Assembly: GCF_030440425.1 (NCBI RefSeq) | Contig: NZ_CP098023.1 | Coordinates: 547,501 to 611,500, forward strand | Direction of reading: 5' to 3' | Length of the DNA: 64,000 bases | From: Microbulbifer sp. MI-G | GTDB lineage: Bacteria > Pseudomonadota > Gammaproteobacteria > Pseudomonadales > Cellvibrionaceae | In this document: positions 31,792 through 41,016 of the stretch, piece after piece | How positions within the stretch are numbered: the first letter of the stretch is position 1 | Layout of the letters: each line of letters opens with the position of its first letter | Position numbers and translations under genes: made by a program | Notes under the pieces: model-generated | Told to the model about the DNA's origin: nothing | The model's database searches: none | What the model saw: the letters and a program-made list of their open reading frames with translations, nothing else

Positions 31792-32011
31792 TCATTCACT
31801 GATGGAATCTCGGTACAGGTTAGTTGAATCCTTGCCTAGTATTTGACTGAATCGTTCACTGCTGACCCTGTCAGATAAAGCATTAATTAGTTCACTCCGC
31901 AGCTACCACGGCAGGCTCTGACATCTCCACTAATAGTGTCGAAGAAGCTGTTCGCGCCGGATGATCCGACACATCCACTAGTAAAGCTGATATTCCCTGC
32001 GTATTAGCCAT
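31792..32011 (-). pseudogene. Possible frameshifted gene remnant
   Basis: From an ATG at 32011, preceded by AAGGA, a 39-codon frame (MANTQGISALLVDVSD...) ends at 31892. Skipping one base just before that stop continues into another coherent segment (SELINALSDRVSSERFSQIL...) that ends at 31792. The amino-acid composition on both sides looks coding. It could be a 39-residue small protein or a frameshifted remnant of about 72 codons. No family recognised. Confidence 0.3.
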
Positions 32012-32181
32012 TGCCTTATCCTTGGGCTCATTTCGACAAAAATAGAACAGTGCTATTAAGGCATTTCTTGAAAGGTCAGCTTGCCTGAGCCACGGAGAAA
32101 CACAGCGAGGTCAATACTGTGCGGCGTTGTCACATCCACGGCTTAATTCACGAAGTGATGGGAAAGAGGGAATATGAAAAC

Positions 32182-32844
32182 TCACCGTCTATCTTTGGCA
32201 CTGAATAGTGCTACACAGCCTTGTATTCCTATAAAATATTTATTGAATCTGCTGGCAAGGTAGGTCTCCAGGTCTTCCTTACAGTCTTCCGCATTGGAAA
32301 GGATGCCCTTCTTGTTGTAGATCGCCATGAGCTTCTTTGCCATGGTATTTTTGTGGACACCCTTTGACAAGATCGTAGAGCCAAAAACGGTGCCGGAATC
32401 GGAAAGTAAGGCACAGACATGGTCCATAGCCGAGAGTTTTTCTGTCAGCTTCCCAGGCAGGCAGTGGAACAAGTAATTCAGGGAGATGGTATCAAACTTG
32501 TCAGTTACAACGTGAATTTCATCAAGTACATTACAGTGGAACTGGAGAGGTCTGTACCGTGCAACGCGGGCAGCGGTAACCTCCAGGCTGTTCCGATTCA
32601 GATCCATTAATCCCAGCCGGATTGCAGTGGATGGAAAGTGGCATCTGTTCAGGAAATAACCGGTGCCAACGCCCACATCCAGGTGGTTTGCACTAATATG
32701 CTTGTTGAAATGCGCCAAAAGACGGGGTGTAGGGCACTGCCAGATAAAGCGATTGGATAAGCCCAAGACCCAAAGATCATACAGTCTCAGAACGGTTTTG
32801 GAATAAACCGCTTGCCCCAGTTCAACCTCTTTGGCAATGGCCAT
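32182..32844 (-). CDS. Class I SAM-dependent methyltransferase
   Basis: The 220-residue protein has the SAM-binding motif I LDVGVGTGYFL near 56, the acidic end of strand 2 in LMDLNRNSLEV near 80, and motif IV-like DTISLNYLFHCLPG near 118. The short N-terminal helical extension (LYDLWVLGLSNRFIWQCP) resembles that of methyltransferases often found near lipid or small-molecule genes. The substrate is unknown. The coding remnant at 31792-32011 lies 170 bases downstream on the same strand. Confidence 0.88.
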   Translation of the reverse strand: MAIAKEVELGQAVYSKTVLRLYDLWVLGLSNRFIWQCPTPRLLAHFNKHISANHLDVGVGTGYFLNRCHFPSTAIRLGLMDLNRNSLEVTAARVARYRPLQFHCNVLDEIHVVTDKFDTISLNYLFHCLPGKLTEKLSAMDHVCALLSDSGTVFGSTILSKGVHKNTMAKKLMAIYNKKGILSNAEDCKEDLETYLASRFNKYFIGIQGCVALFSAKDRR

Positions 32845-33166
32845 AGTGCCCCCTCTTATTCCAGGCCTATTTTTATATTTCTAGACAAGCCGCCCTGTGT
32901 TTGGAATTAGCCCTGCCTAATTGCTGTTGCAGTGTTGCGTAATGTTGGAAACGCCCGACACAGAGCAGGATATCAAAAGGAATTGGTCAGGCAAACCGCC
33001 TTTGCCTGGATAGGCGGCAAGTAAGTCACTTATTGTCACACATGGCCCAGGGCTGGATGAGTAGGGTAGTTGGTGCTTCCACAGCTATAAACAATAATAG
33101 CGATCACCAGGAAAAAGAAACAAAAATGCAAGGCAAGAGTTTTCTGATTTGTACCATCAACCCGGC
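32845..33166. other. Intergenic, no gene seen
   Basis: About 320 bases between the methyltransferase promoter side and the end of the amylase operon. A hairpin (AACCCGGC / GCCGGGTT, 33158-33182) overlaps the amylase stop but has no T-tract on that strand. Confidence 0.45.
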
Positions 33167-35083
33167 CTATGGCGCCGGGTTGACTGCTTCTGGATGCCCA
33201 TCTATCAATTGGAAAATATGGCTCTCATAGGGTGCCAGCTTCAGGTCGATCAGCTCTGCCTTTTGCCTGACAAACAGGTCCGCACTCCGGCCACTAATCT
33301 GGTCTAGCAGGCGGTATTGGCCCTGCTTTAAATGCCACTGATCCAGCAGTGCCTCTGGAAGTTGCAAACCGAATCTTGCAGCCGTATCGCCGAAGTTGGC
33401 CACCACCAGCAGCTTCTCTTCACCGTGCCAACGCGCAAAAGCAAATTGCTTGTCGCCATAGCCGGGGCTGTGTGCGCGGTTGTAATTGTGCAGGTCCATA
33501 TACTGCCCGCGCAGCGCATTGCTGGCGGTGGAGAAGTTCAGCAGACGCTGGTAAAAAGTCCGCAGTGTCTTTTCCGTGTCTGTGAGCCGCGCTGTATCGA
33601 AGTTGCCGTTATTGTTCCAGCGGCGCACACTGGGGACCGACCAGTAATCAAAAATGGTGGTGCGGCTGGCCTTACCGAACCCTGCATCCCGGTTTGCCGG
33701 CTCCCCCAGTTCCTGGCCGAAATAGACCAGTGTGGGTGCGGGGGAGAGGGCGGTGGAAACCAGCATGGCCGGTTTACCCGCTTCCGCGCTACCGGCAAAT
33801 TCCCCGCTGGCGATGCGCTGTTCATCATGGTTCTCCATAAAGCGCAGCAGATGGGCGGAGATGTCCTGCAGGCCGGCCTGGATTTCCGCGATTTTGTCGG
33901 TGCTGCCTGTTCCCTGTAACACTGCGCGGATGGCATCGTAGGTGCCGACTTTATCGTAGAGGAAATCCATTTTGCCCAGGTACAGGTAATCGCGATAGCG
34001 CGACGGGGTATAGATTTCCGCAAGCAGCAGGGCGTCTGGCTTGCGGGATTTAATCGAGGCGTTCAGGTAGCTCCAGAATTCCACCGGCACCATGCCGGCC
34101 ATATCGTAGCGGAATCCGTCCACGCCAAAATCCAGCCAGTAGTGAACGACATCGCGGAACTTTTTCCAGGAGTCCGGTACTTCCAGGCCCGCCCAGAAGC
34201 GGGCGTGGGCGCGGTAGTCGCGCCTGGCATAGTCGGGCGGCAGCTCGGGAAAATGCTTGCTGCCATCCGGGCGTACGCCAAAATTGATCTTGACCGTCTC
34301 GTACCAGTCGTCGAACGCAGGTTGTGCGCTGCGCGCACCGTTACCGGTCCACTTGGCCGGGCTTTCGGGAAACAGCCCGTCCACCAGGGGATTGGCTTCC
34401 CCATTGAGAGGCCGGTAGTCGGTGTCGGCAACCGGCACGCGGAAGTCTTTGCCCACCACGTAATAGAAGTTGTTATTGCGCGCGTAGGTGACCTGGGTAT
34501 TGTCGTCGGCACCGAAGTCGCGCACCCCCTGGGGCTTATGTAAAGACTGGTAGGCGCGGGCTACATGGTTGGGCACGATATCGATGATGACTTTGAGGCC
34601 AGCCGCGTGGCTGCGCTCAACCAGCGCGCGGAATTCCTGCAGGCGCGTTGCGGGGTTGTCGGCAAGGTCCGGGTTTACACTGTAGTAGTCCTTGATGGCA
34701 TAGGGGGAGCCGGCACGACCCTTGACCACGTCCGGGTCGTCATTGCCGATTCCAAATGCGGTGTAGTCGCCTACCAGGGCGTGGTGCAGGACACCGGTAT
34801 ACCAGATATGGGTGGCGCCGAGCGTGCGTATTTCCCCCAATGCTTTTGGGGTAAAGTCGGAAAACTTGCCCACACCGTTTTCTGCGATGGTGCCCCAGGG
34901 CTTGTTGGTACCATTGGTGTTGCCAAAAAGACGCGGCAGCACCTGGTAGATGACTGCTTTATCCTGAGCGACCTCCCGGGGGGGGGCTATTTGCTCCGCA
35001 GGGTTTTTGTGGGCACAGCTCGCGGCACCCAGCAGGGCGGTGACGAGCAGCTTGGCAATCAACGGGAAATAGGTTTTCTTCAT
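33167..35083 (-). CDS. GH13-family alpha-amylase, probable lipoprotein
   Basis: The 638-residue protein starts with a signal peptide ending GAASCAHK; Cys23 is a likely lipidation site, placing the enzyme in the periplasm or on the cell surface. GH13 conserved regions are all present: DIVPNH near 170, GFRYD with nucleophile Asp327, AEIY with acid/base Glu356, and ENHDEQ with Asp420. A C-terminal beta domain follows. It would cleave alpha-1,4 linkages of starch or maltodextrin. Transcribed 61 bases behind the GH31 gene, forming a two-gene operon. Confidence 0.93.
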   Translation of the reverse strand: MKKTYFPLIAKLLVTALLGAASCAHKNPAEQIAPPREVAQDKAVIYQVLPRLFGNTNGTNKPWGTIAENGVGKFSDFTPKALGEIRTLGATHIWYTGVLHHALVGDYTAFGIGNDDPDVVKGRAGSPYAIKDYYSVNPDLADNPATRLQEFRALVERSHAAGLKVIIDIVPNHVARAYQSLHKPQGVRDFGADDNTQVTYARNNNFYYVVGKDFRVPVADTDYRPLNGEANPLVDGLFPESPAKWTGNGARSAQPAFDDWYETVKINFGVRPDGSKHFPELPPDYARRDYRAHARFWAGLEVPDSWKKFRDVVHYWLDFGVDGFRYDMAGMVPVEFWSYLNASIKSRKPDALLLAEIYTPSRYRDYLYLGKMDFLYDKVGTYDAIRAVLQGTGSTDKIAEIQAGLQDISAHLLRFMENHDEQRIASGEFAGSAEAGKPAMLVSTALSPAPTLVYFGQELGEPANRDAGFGKASRTTIFDYWSVPSVRRWNNNGNFDTARLTDTEKTLRTFYQRLLNFSTASNALRGQYMDLHNYNRAHSPGYGDKQFAFARWHGEEKLLVVANFGDTAARFGLQLPEALLDQWHLKQGQYRLLDQISGRSADLFVRQKAELIDLKLAPYESHIFQLIDGHPEAVNPAP

Positions 35084-35144
35084 CTTGCCCTGATGTTGTT
35101 GGGTCTGTGGTTTTCAGCCGATGTTCAATACATTCCAGCCCGGA

Positions 35145-37586
35145 TTAAGGATTTTTTACCCTCAACGTCAGCGGCGCCCTGTGCCAATCAAATTTTACCA
35201 GCAGTTGCTGTGCGCGTTTGTGGTACCAGGCTCCACGCTCCGCTTGGTTAAAGGCCTGTTCACCCTGGAGGAGTGGCAGATTCACTGTGCCAACTTCCAC
35301 TACCGCCGGAGCCTGTTGCCAGTTGTGGATTTTCAGGGTGACTGTGCGGGATGCTGGCATCCCTGTGTAGCCGTCACCCTCGCGTTTAAAGGAAAAGGTG
35401 AGACCCCCGGCAATTCTATGGGCGGAAAAATGCAGTTTTTCGAATTTGCCTTGGGCAAAAGCGTTAGCGGTCTTGCCGTCGTCTTCATAGATATAGCGGC
35501 TGGAAACCGGAGCGGATGCGTGGGCGTAATAATCCAGGGTCAGGGATTTACTGGAGTAGTCACGGCTGGTGTTGATATCCCCGATTGTGGGAATAAAAGC
35601 CCCCGCCCGCACCAGCACCGGAATGGTGTCCAGGTCCACTGGCACCAGGGCCCGGTCACCGGAATAACGGGTGTCATTCCAGTAATCAAACCAGGTGCCG
35701 CCGGGGAGTGTTACTGCCACTGTAGCCACATCGGCTTCCACTACCGGGGCCACCAGAAAATCCTTGCCCCACAGGTAGGTGTCGTTGATATCGAACAGGG
35801 ACGGGTCGTTTTCGTTTTCAAAGAACAGCGGGCGCATCAGCGGCATGCCTGTCCGGCTGTTTTCGAAGGCGAGGGTGTAGTTGTAAGGCAGCAGGCGATA
35901 GCGCAGTTTGATGTATTTGCGCAGAATATCGCGGGTGCGGCGGTCGTGGAAAACCGGTTCCGAAGGGATATGTTCCTGGGCGTGGGGACGGTATACCGGC
36001 TGGAACACGCCATATTGCAGCCAGCGGATATAGAGTTCGCGATCAAAGGTCTCACCGCCAGCAAAACCGCCCAGATCCGAATGGGTATAGCCGAATCCGA
36101 GCAGGCCCATCCCCAGTGCCAATTCCACTTGCGGTTGCAGGCCACCCCATTCCCGCGCTACATCGCCGGTCCAGGGGATCATGCCGTAGCGCTGGGAACC
36201 GGCGAAACCGGCGCGCATCATGATAAAGGGGCGGCGCTCGGGGTATTTTTCCGTTTGGCGCTCGTACAGTAGTTGCGCCCAGGTGTGGCCAAAGGCATTG
36301 TGGATCTCATCCGCCATGCCGATGGCGTGTACAGTGTCGGCAGGGTGCACTTCCGGCTCGCCCAGATCACCCCACCAGCCGGAAACCCCTTGTTCCAGCA
36401 GGCCGTCATAGATATTCCAGAACCAGTCGCGGCCGTCTTTGGAGAAGACATCGATCAGGCCGGTATTGCCAAAATAGAAATCAAAGCGCTTGGGACCGCC
36501 AGCCAGGTTTTTCGCCAGGGCATTGCCAGCCACCGCTTCCTGCCAGCGCGCAGAGGTGGACAAGACAAAGGGCTCGGTGACCAGGATGGTGTTGATCCCC
36601 TGCGCCTTCAGGTCGGCCATCATCTTTTCGGGCGCGGGGAAGGCTTTTTTGTCCCAGGCCAGGTTGCCCATATGGCCCTTGATGTCAGGGCCGAACCAAT
36701 AGAGGTCCAACACCACCGCATCCAGGGGGAAGTTCTCTTCGCTGAATTTGTCCACAGTCGCGCGCACTTCTGCTTCACTGTGGTAACCAAAACGCGAGGC
36801 AAAGTTGCCCAGAGCCCAGCGCGGCGGCAGGGGTTGCCTGCCGGTGACATTCACGTAGTTTTCCAGAAGCTGTGGATAAGTGTCTCCGGCCACTACGATA
36901 TAGGCGGTGCGCCCGGCGACCGCTTCAAATTGCAGGATGTTCTTCTCACTGGCACCCAGATCAAGGGTGCCAGTGGCGGAGTTGTCGAACAGTAGCAGGT
37001 ACTTGTTGCTGGATACCACGGCCGGCAGGGAGAAATACATCTGGGGGGATTGTGTGGTGTAGCCGTAATGGGCGCGGTTATACAGCGGCAGGCGCTGCCC
37101 ACGGCGGTCCATGCCCAGTACCCGCTCCCCGCCGCCGAGCAGTTTCTCGCCGGGTGTCAGCGCAAAACGGAATCCGCGCAGAGTATCAGTAGCGAAAAAG
37201 CCGCTCTCCTCACTCAAGAGCCGCTCTTGCCCGCGCAGGTATTCGATATGAAATGGCGCCTTGTGAATAACCGCGCTCAGGCTGCCATTGCGGTAGATGA
37301 GTTTGCCATCGTCTTCGCTGAGGGTTGCCCCGGGTTCTGTCTTCCTGTCGGCAGCGATGGCGAAAGAGGGCAGTTGTTTCAGGCCATCGCGACGGTAGTG
37401 AATTTCCAGGGCGGAGGGCCCCATCGGGGTCAGGGTAACCTCGCCATCGGTGAACTGGACAGTCAGTGCACCGTCGCTCTCCCAGTGGCCTTGGTAGTTT
37501 CTCTGTTCCTGGGCCAGAACCTGGATACACAGGCAGAGCGTGGCGGCGAGGGCGAGAAAGTGCTGGCATGAGAATATTGGGGTCAT
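35145..37586 (-). CDS. GH31-family alpha-glucosidase, exported
   Basis: The 813-residue protein has a signal peptide (cleavage near VLAQEQ). GH31 landmarks are the N-terminal beta sandwich, PRWALGNFASRFGYHSEAEV near 255, the catalytic nucleophile in GWWGDLGEPE (Asp407), the acid/base region PWTGDVAREWGG near 475, and the C-terminal beta domains. It releases glucose (or xylose, in the xylosidase branch) from non-reducing ends. Pairing with an amylase and a sugar MFS indicates alpha-glucosidase activity on maltodextrins. First gene of the operon; a MalT-box-like site lies about 100 bases upstream. Confidence 0.93.
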   Translation of the reverse strand: MTPIFSCQHFLALAATLCLCIQVLAQEQRNYQGHWESDGALTVQFTDGEVTLTPMGPSALEIHYRRDGLKQLPSFAIAADRKTEPGATLSEDDGKLIYRNGSLSAVIHKAPFHIEYLRGQERLLSEESGFFATDTLRGFRFALTPGEKLLGGGERVLGMDRRGQRLPLYNRAHYGYTTQSPQMYFSLPAVVSSNKYLLLFDNSATGTLDLGASEKNILQFEAVAGRTAYIVVAGDTYPQLLENYVNVTGRQPLPPRWALGNFASRFGYHSEAEVRATVDKFSEENFPLDAVVLDLYWFGPDIKGHMGNLAWDKKAFPAPEKMMADLKAQGINTILVTEPFVLSTSARWQEAVAGNALAKNLAGGPKRFDFYFGNTGLIDVFSKDGRDWFWNIYDGLLEQGVSGWWGDLGEPEVHPADTVHAIGMADEIHNAFGHTWAQLLYERQTEKYPERRPFIMMRAGFAGSQRYGMIPWTGDVAREWGGLQPQVELALGMGLLGFGYTHSDLGGFAGGETFDRELYIRWLQYGVFQPVYRPHAQEHIPSEPVFHDRRTRDILRKYIKLRYRLLPYNYTLAFENSRTGMPLMRPLFFENENDPSLFDINDTYLWGKDFLVAPVVEADVATVAVTLPGGTWFDYWNDTRYSGDRALVPVDLDTIPVLVRAGAFIPTIGDINTSRDYSSKSLTLDYYAHASAPVSSRYIYEDDGKTANAFAQGKFEKLHFSAHRIAGGLTFSFKREGDGYTGMPASRTVTLKIHNWQQAPAVVEVGTVNLPLLQGEQAFNQAERGAWYHKRAQQLLVKFDWHRAPLTLRVKNP

Positions 37587-37686
37587 CGCGCGGAACTTCA
37601 GTTAACGATTCAACAGTCATTTTTGGGTGCCAGACCCCTATGGGGGTACACTGGCTCCAAGCCTATGCTAATGCGCTGCCTGAAGC

Positions 37687-37713
37687 CCGCATCCCCCCCG
37701 GTGGGGGAGGGAG
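37687..37713. promoter_or_regulatory. MalT-box-like pair between the divergent maltodextrin genes
   Basis: The minus strand reads GGGGATGCGG (37696 to 37687), 9 of 10 to the enterobacterial MalT box GGGGA(T/G)GAGG, facing the GH31 gene. The plus strand reads GGGGAGGGAG (37704-37713), 8 of 10, facing the MFS gene 58 bases away. Function is inferred from similarity and from the malT gene at 60-63 kb. Confidence 0.45.
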
Positions 37714-37770
37714 CCCCGGAGTCCGTGTCAGAATGGCAAAATAAGCATAACGAGAGTTGCGGTAATCCCT

Positions 37771-39288
37771 ATGGCCCCATCAGTGAGCAGCGCCTGCGCG
37801 CCCAAAGTTCAGCAGCCGCGCTTGCCCTTCTGGCAGGTGTGGAATCTCAGTCTCGGTTTCCTCGGGGTACAGTTCGGTTTTTCCCTGCAGAACGCCAATG
37901 CCAGCCGCATCCTCTCGGATCTGGGTGCGGACCTGCACGCCTTGTCTTTGTTCTGGATAGTGGCGCCCCTGATGGGGTTGATTGTACAGCCGATTGTCGG
38001 CTCCGCTTCGGATCGTACCTGGAGCCGCTTTGGCCGCCGCAACCCCTATATTCTGTTTGGGGCTGTGGCCGCGGCACTGGGGATGGCATTGATGCCCAAT
38101 GCCGGCATTGTGGTTGCCCTGGTGGCGCCGATCCTGTTCGGTGCCGTGATGCTGGCACTGATGGATGCCGCCTTTAATGTCACCATGCAACCGTTTCGAG
38201 CCCTGGTGGCGGATATGGTGCCCTCCCAGCAGCGCACCCTGGGCTATTCGATCCAGTCGCTGCTGATCAATATTGGTGCGATCCTGGGCTCCATGTTGCC
38301 TTTTATTCTGACCAATGTCATTGGCCTGGAAAATACTTCGCGCGGCGGCGCAGTGGCGCCCTCGGTTGTGTGGGCTTTTTATATTGGCGCAACGGTACTG
38401 CTTGGCAGCGTGCTCTGGACCGTTGTGCGCACCAGAGAGTACCCGCCGAGCCAGTATAACGCCTACAAAGGCATTGAGGCCGAACAACTGCAACAGGAGG
38501 GGCAACAGCAGCGCTCCCTGGGGCAGCGCCTGGGGGGCTTTTGCCAGCTACTGATCAGGATGCCGCGTACCATGCGGCAACTGGCCCTGGTGCAGTTCTT
38601 CTCCTGGTTTGCCCTGTTTATCATGTGGGTCTACACCATGCCGGCCATCACCCAGCATGTGTGGGGTGTCGAGGCCAAGTGGTTTGATCCCGCTTATCTG
38701 GAAGCGGTTGGTGAGATCCCTGCACAGATCGCTGCGGCGAAAGGGGCAGCCGGTGACTGGGTGGGGATTATCTTCGCCGCTTATTCACTGTTTGCCGCCC
38801 TTTTTTCCCTGGTTCTGGCCCGGGTGGCACAGACCCTGGGGCGCAAGCGGACCTATTCTTTATCCCTGGCACTGGGAGGCCTGGGGTATATCGGTTTCCT
38901 GCTATGCCAGGGCGGTACGGCCATGCAGGTGGACCTGCTCATCACCCAGGTTTCGGTACCCAGCGGCGCCCTCGGCCTGCTGGTACCAATGGTGGGGGTG
39001 GGTATCGCCTGGGCAGCGATTTTGGCCATGCCCTATGCGATCCTGTCCGACTCCCTGCCGGCCAGTAAAACCGGTGTTTATATGGGTATTTTTAATTTCA
39101 CCATCGCCGCACCGCAAATTGTCTCGGCGTTGGTTGCCGGTCTGGTTCTTAAAACAGTATTCCAGAACCAGGCGATTTATATCATCGTGTTGGCGGGAGT
39201 GAGCATGATACTCGCGGCACTGTCTGTATTTTTTGTGCGGGAATCACAGCCAGAGGCGCAGATACTGGGGGCAGGTGATGCTGGCTGA
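37771..39288 (+). CDS. Major facilitator sugar transporter (SLC45/maltose type)
   Basis: The 505-residue protein has twelve predicted transmembrane helices. GSASDRTWSRFGRRNPYIL (about 72-92) matches the cytoplasmic loop of glycoside/sugar:proton symporters, with a second-half counterpart LGRKRTYSL near 350. The N-terminal WQVWNLSLGFLGVQFGFSLQNANASRIL is typical of the maltose-type SLC45-like bacterial branch. Divergent from the GH31-GH13 operon, it probably imports maltose or glucose-containing disaccharides released by those enzymes. Confidence 0.9.
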   Translation: MAPSVSSACAPKVQQPRLPFWQVWNLSLGFLGVQFGFSLQNANASRILSDLGADLHALSLFWIVAPLMGLIVQPIVGSASDRTWSRFGRRNPYILFGAVAAALGMALMPNAGIVVALVAPILFGAVMLALMDAAFNVTMQPFRALVADMVPSQQRTLGYSIQSLLINIGAILGSMLPFILTNVIGLENTSRGGAVAPSVVWAFYIGATVLLGSVLWTVVRTREYPPSQYNAYKGIEAEQLQQEGQQQRSLGQRLGGFCQLLIRMPRTMRQLALVQFFSWFALFIMWVYTMPAITQHVWGVEAKWFDPAYLEAVGEIPAQIAAAKGAAGDWVGIIFAAYSLFAALFSLVLARVAQTLGRKRTYSLSLALGGLGYIGFLLCQGGTAMQVDLLITQVSVPSGALGLLVPMVGVGIAWAAILAMPYAILSDSLPASKTGVYMGIFNFTIAAPQIVSALVAGLVLKTVFQNQAIYIIVLAGVSMILAALSVFFVRESQPEAQILGAGDAG

Positions 39289-39515
39289 AACGACTGCCCA
39301 TATCGGATTTTTCGTGACTTGTGTCATTTTCTCTATAGACAATGCCGGCACAACGGCTGCGGATTGTCCGTGTTTCAGCAGCCCACTGGACAGCAGCAAA
39401 CCCCCATGGCCGCGCTGTTTTTGTTAACCGGTGCTTTTTTCACAACCGGAGTTTTTTGACAGGGAGGCACAGGTCTTCATAGACTGCCTTGAATCAAGAT
39501 ACCCAACCGCGCCCT

Positions 39516-40928
39516 ATGCCTTTTTTCAACACGCTCGATTCGGCCCTGCAGGCCTTTGCCGGTTTTGTCTGGGGTCCGCCCCTGTTGGTACTCCTGCTCG
39601 GCGGTGGCCTGGCCTTACTGGTGTATTCCCGCGGCCGCCCCTATCGGCATCTGGGCCACAGTATCGGGTTGTTGAGCGGCCGCTACAACGATCCCGGTGA
39701 TCCCGGCCAGGTTTCCCACAGCCAGGCCCTGTCCACTGCGCTTTCCGGTACTCTTGGGCTCGGTAATATTGCCGGCGTGGCGATTGCCATTACCATGGGT
39801 GGGCCCGGCGCTATTTTCTGGATGTGGGCTACCGCCCTGGTGGGGGTGGCGACCAAGTTCTATACCGCCACTCTGGCAGTGATGTTCCGCGGCCGCGATG
39901 CGCTTGGCGAATTACAGGGAGGCCCCATGTATGTCATCCGCGAGGGGCTGGGCCGGCGCTGGATGCCCCTGGGCGTGCTATTCGCGGTGGCGGGATTGTG
40001 CGGTATGTTGCCGGTATTCCAGTCCAACCAGACCACCCAGCTGTTGCGGGAGTCCTTTGCCGAGCCCCTGGGGTGGATCGCGCCGGGAGGATCATTGGCA
40101 TTCGATTTCGCCATCGGCCTTTTGCTTGCCATCGCCTCCGCCTTTGTGATTGCCGGGCGTATACAGCGTATCGGTAAATTCTCAGTGCACATAGTACCCG
40201 GCATGGTGTTGTTTTACCTGGCGTTGACCCTGATTGTGATCGCCAGCTTCTGGGAGCGAGTGCCGGCGGCTTTTGCCCTGATTTTCACTGATGCCTTTAG
40301 TGGTCAGGCTGTCGCTGGCGGTGCCTTGGGTACGGTGATTACCATCGGCGTGAGTCGGGGGGCCTTTTCCAATGAAGCGGGGATCGGTACCGAGTCACTG
40401 GCTCACGGGGCGGCCAAAACCCGGGAACCGGTTCGCGAGGGGGTTGTCGCCATGCTGGGGCCCATCGTAGACACTCTGGTGGTGTGTACCTGTACGGCTT
40501 TGGTGATCCTGCTCACCGGTGTCTGGCAACAGGGTGAAGGGGTTGCTGGCGTGACCCTGACCGCCCAGGCATTTGCACAGGTGTTTGGCCGGTCTGGCCC
40601 CATTCTGCTGTTGATGATGGTTTTGCCCCTGGCGTTCAGTACGATTGTCACCTGCTGGTACTACGGTATGAAGTGCTATGTATTTTTATTTCGCGGGCAC
40701 TGGCAGAACCTGTACACAGCGCTTTACATGATGCTGATTGTGCTCGGTGCGGTGGCCTCACTGAGTGCGGTAAACAGTATCATTATTGGCATGTATGCGG
40801 TAATGGCGGTTCCCACAATGCTGTCTACGCTGTTTCTGGCAAAGCATGTCAACCGTGCGGCCCACGACTACTTTACCCGCACTGACGCCATGCATCGGCC
40901 GCGCAGCGAAGAGTTGACCTCCCAATAA
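39516..40928 (+). CDS. AGCS-family sodium:alanine/glycine symporter
   Basis: Inner-membrane symporter of 470 residues from this ATG. A TTG at 39489 in frame would add nine residues, and neither has a convincing ribosome-binding site. Typical family blocks are GTLGLGNIAGVAIAI near 80, GGPMYVI near 130, and TIGVSRGAFSNEAGIGTESLAHGAAKT near 285, the AGCS signature. About ten helices. It imports alanine or glycine with Na+. Followed by a strong bidirectional terminator and convergent with the L,D-transpeptidase. Confidence 0.93.
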   Translation: MPFFNTLDSALQAFAGFVWGPPLLVLLLGGGLALLVYSRGRPYRHLGHSIGLLSGRYNDPGDPGQVSHSQALSTALSGTLGLGNIAGVAIAITMGGPGAIFWMWATALVGVATKFYTATLAVMFRGRDALGELQGGPMYVIREGLGRRWMPLGVLFAVAGLCGMLPVFQSNQTTQLLRESFAEPLGWIAPGGSLAFDFAIGLLLAIASAFVIAGRIQRIGKFSVHIVPGMVLFYLALTLIVIASFWERVPAAFALIFTDAFSGQAVAGGALGTVITIGVSRGAFSNEAGIGTESLAHGAAKTREPVREGVVAMLGPIVDTLVVCTCTALVILLTGVWQQGEGVAGVTLTAQAFAQVFGRSGPILLLMMVLPLAFSTIVTCWYYGMKCYVFLFRGHWQNLYTALYMMLIVLGAVASLSAVNSIIIGMYAVMAVPTMLSTLFLAKHVNRAAHDYFTRTDAMHRPRSEELTSQ

Positions 40929-40940
40929 CCTCCCACCCAT

Positions 40941-40977
40941 AAAAAAGGCGGACCCTATGGTCCGCACCTTTTTATTT
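40941..40977. terminator. Bidirectional terminator between convergent genes
   Basis: GCGGACC and GGTCCGC enclose CTAT, with A6 before and T5 after the stem, so it can serve the symporter on the plus strand and the L,D-transpeptidase on the minus strand. Confidence 0.85.
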
Positions 40978-41016
40978 GTCAACCAAGATGGCAGCCGGGC
41001 GGATAGCCACAGACGC

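Noticed and set aside
28894..32844. Integron cassette array
   Set aside because: The gene pattern prompted a look for attC sites. One ATCTAAC / GTTAGAT element near 29505 was seen, but no partner core site at the right distance and no integrase.
33158..33182. Terminator at the end of the amylase gene
   Set aside because: The AACCCGGC / GCCGGGTT hairpin has no T-tract on the minus strand and overlaps the stop codon.
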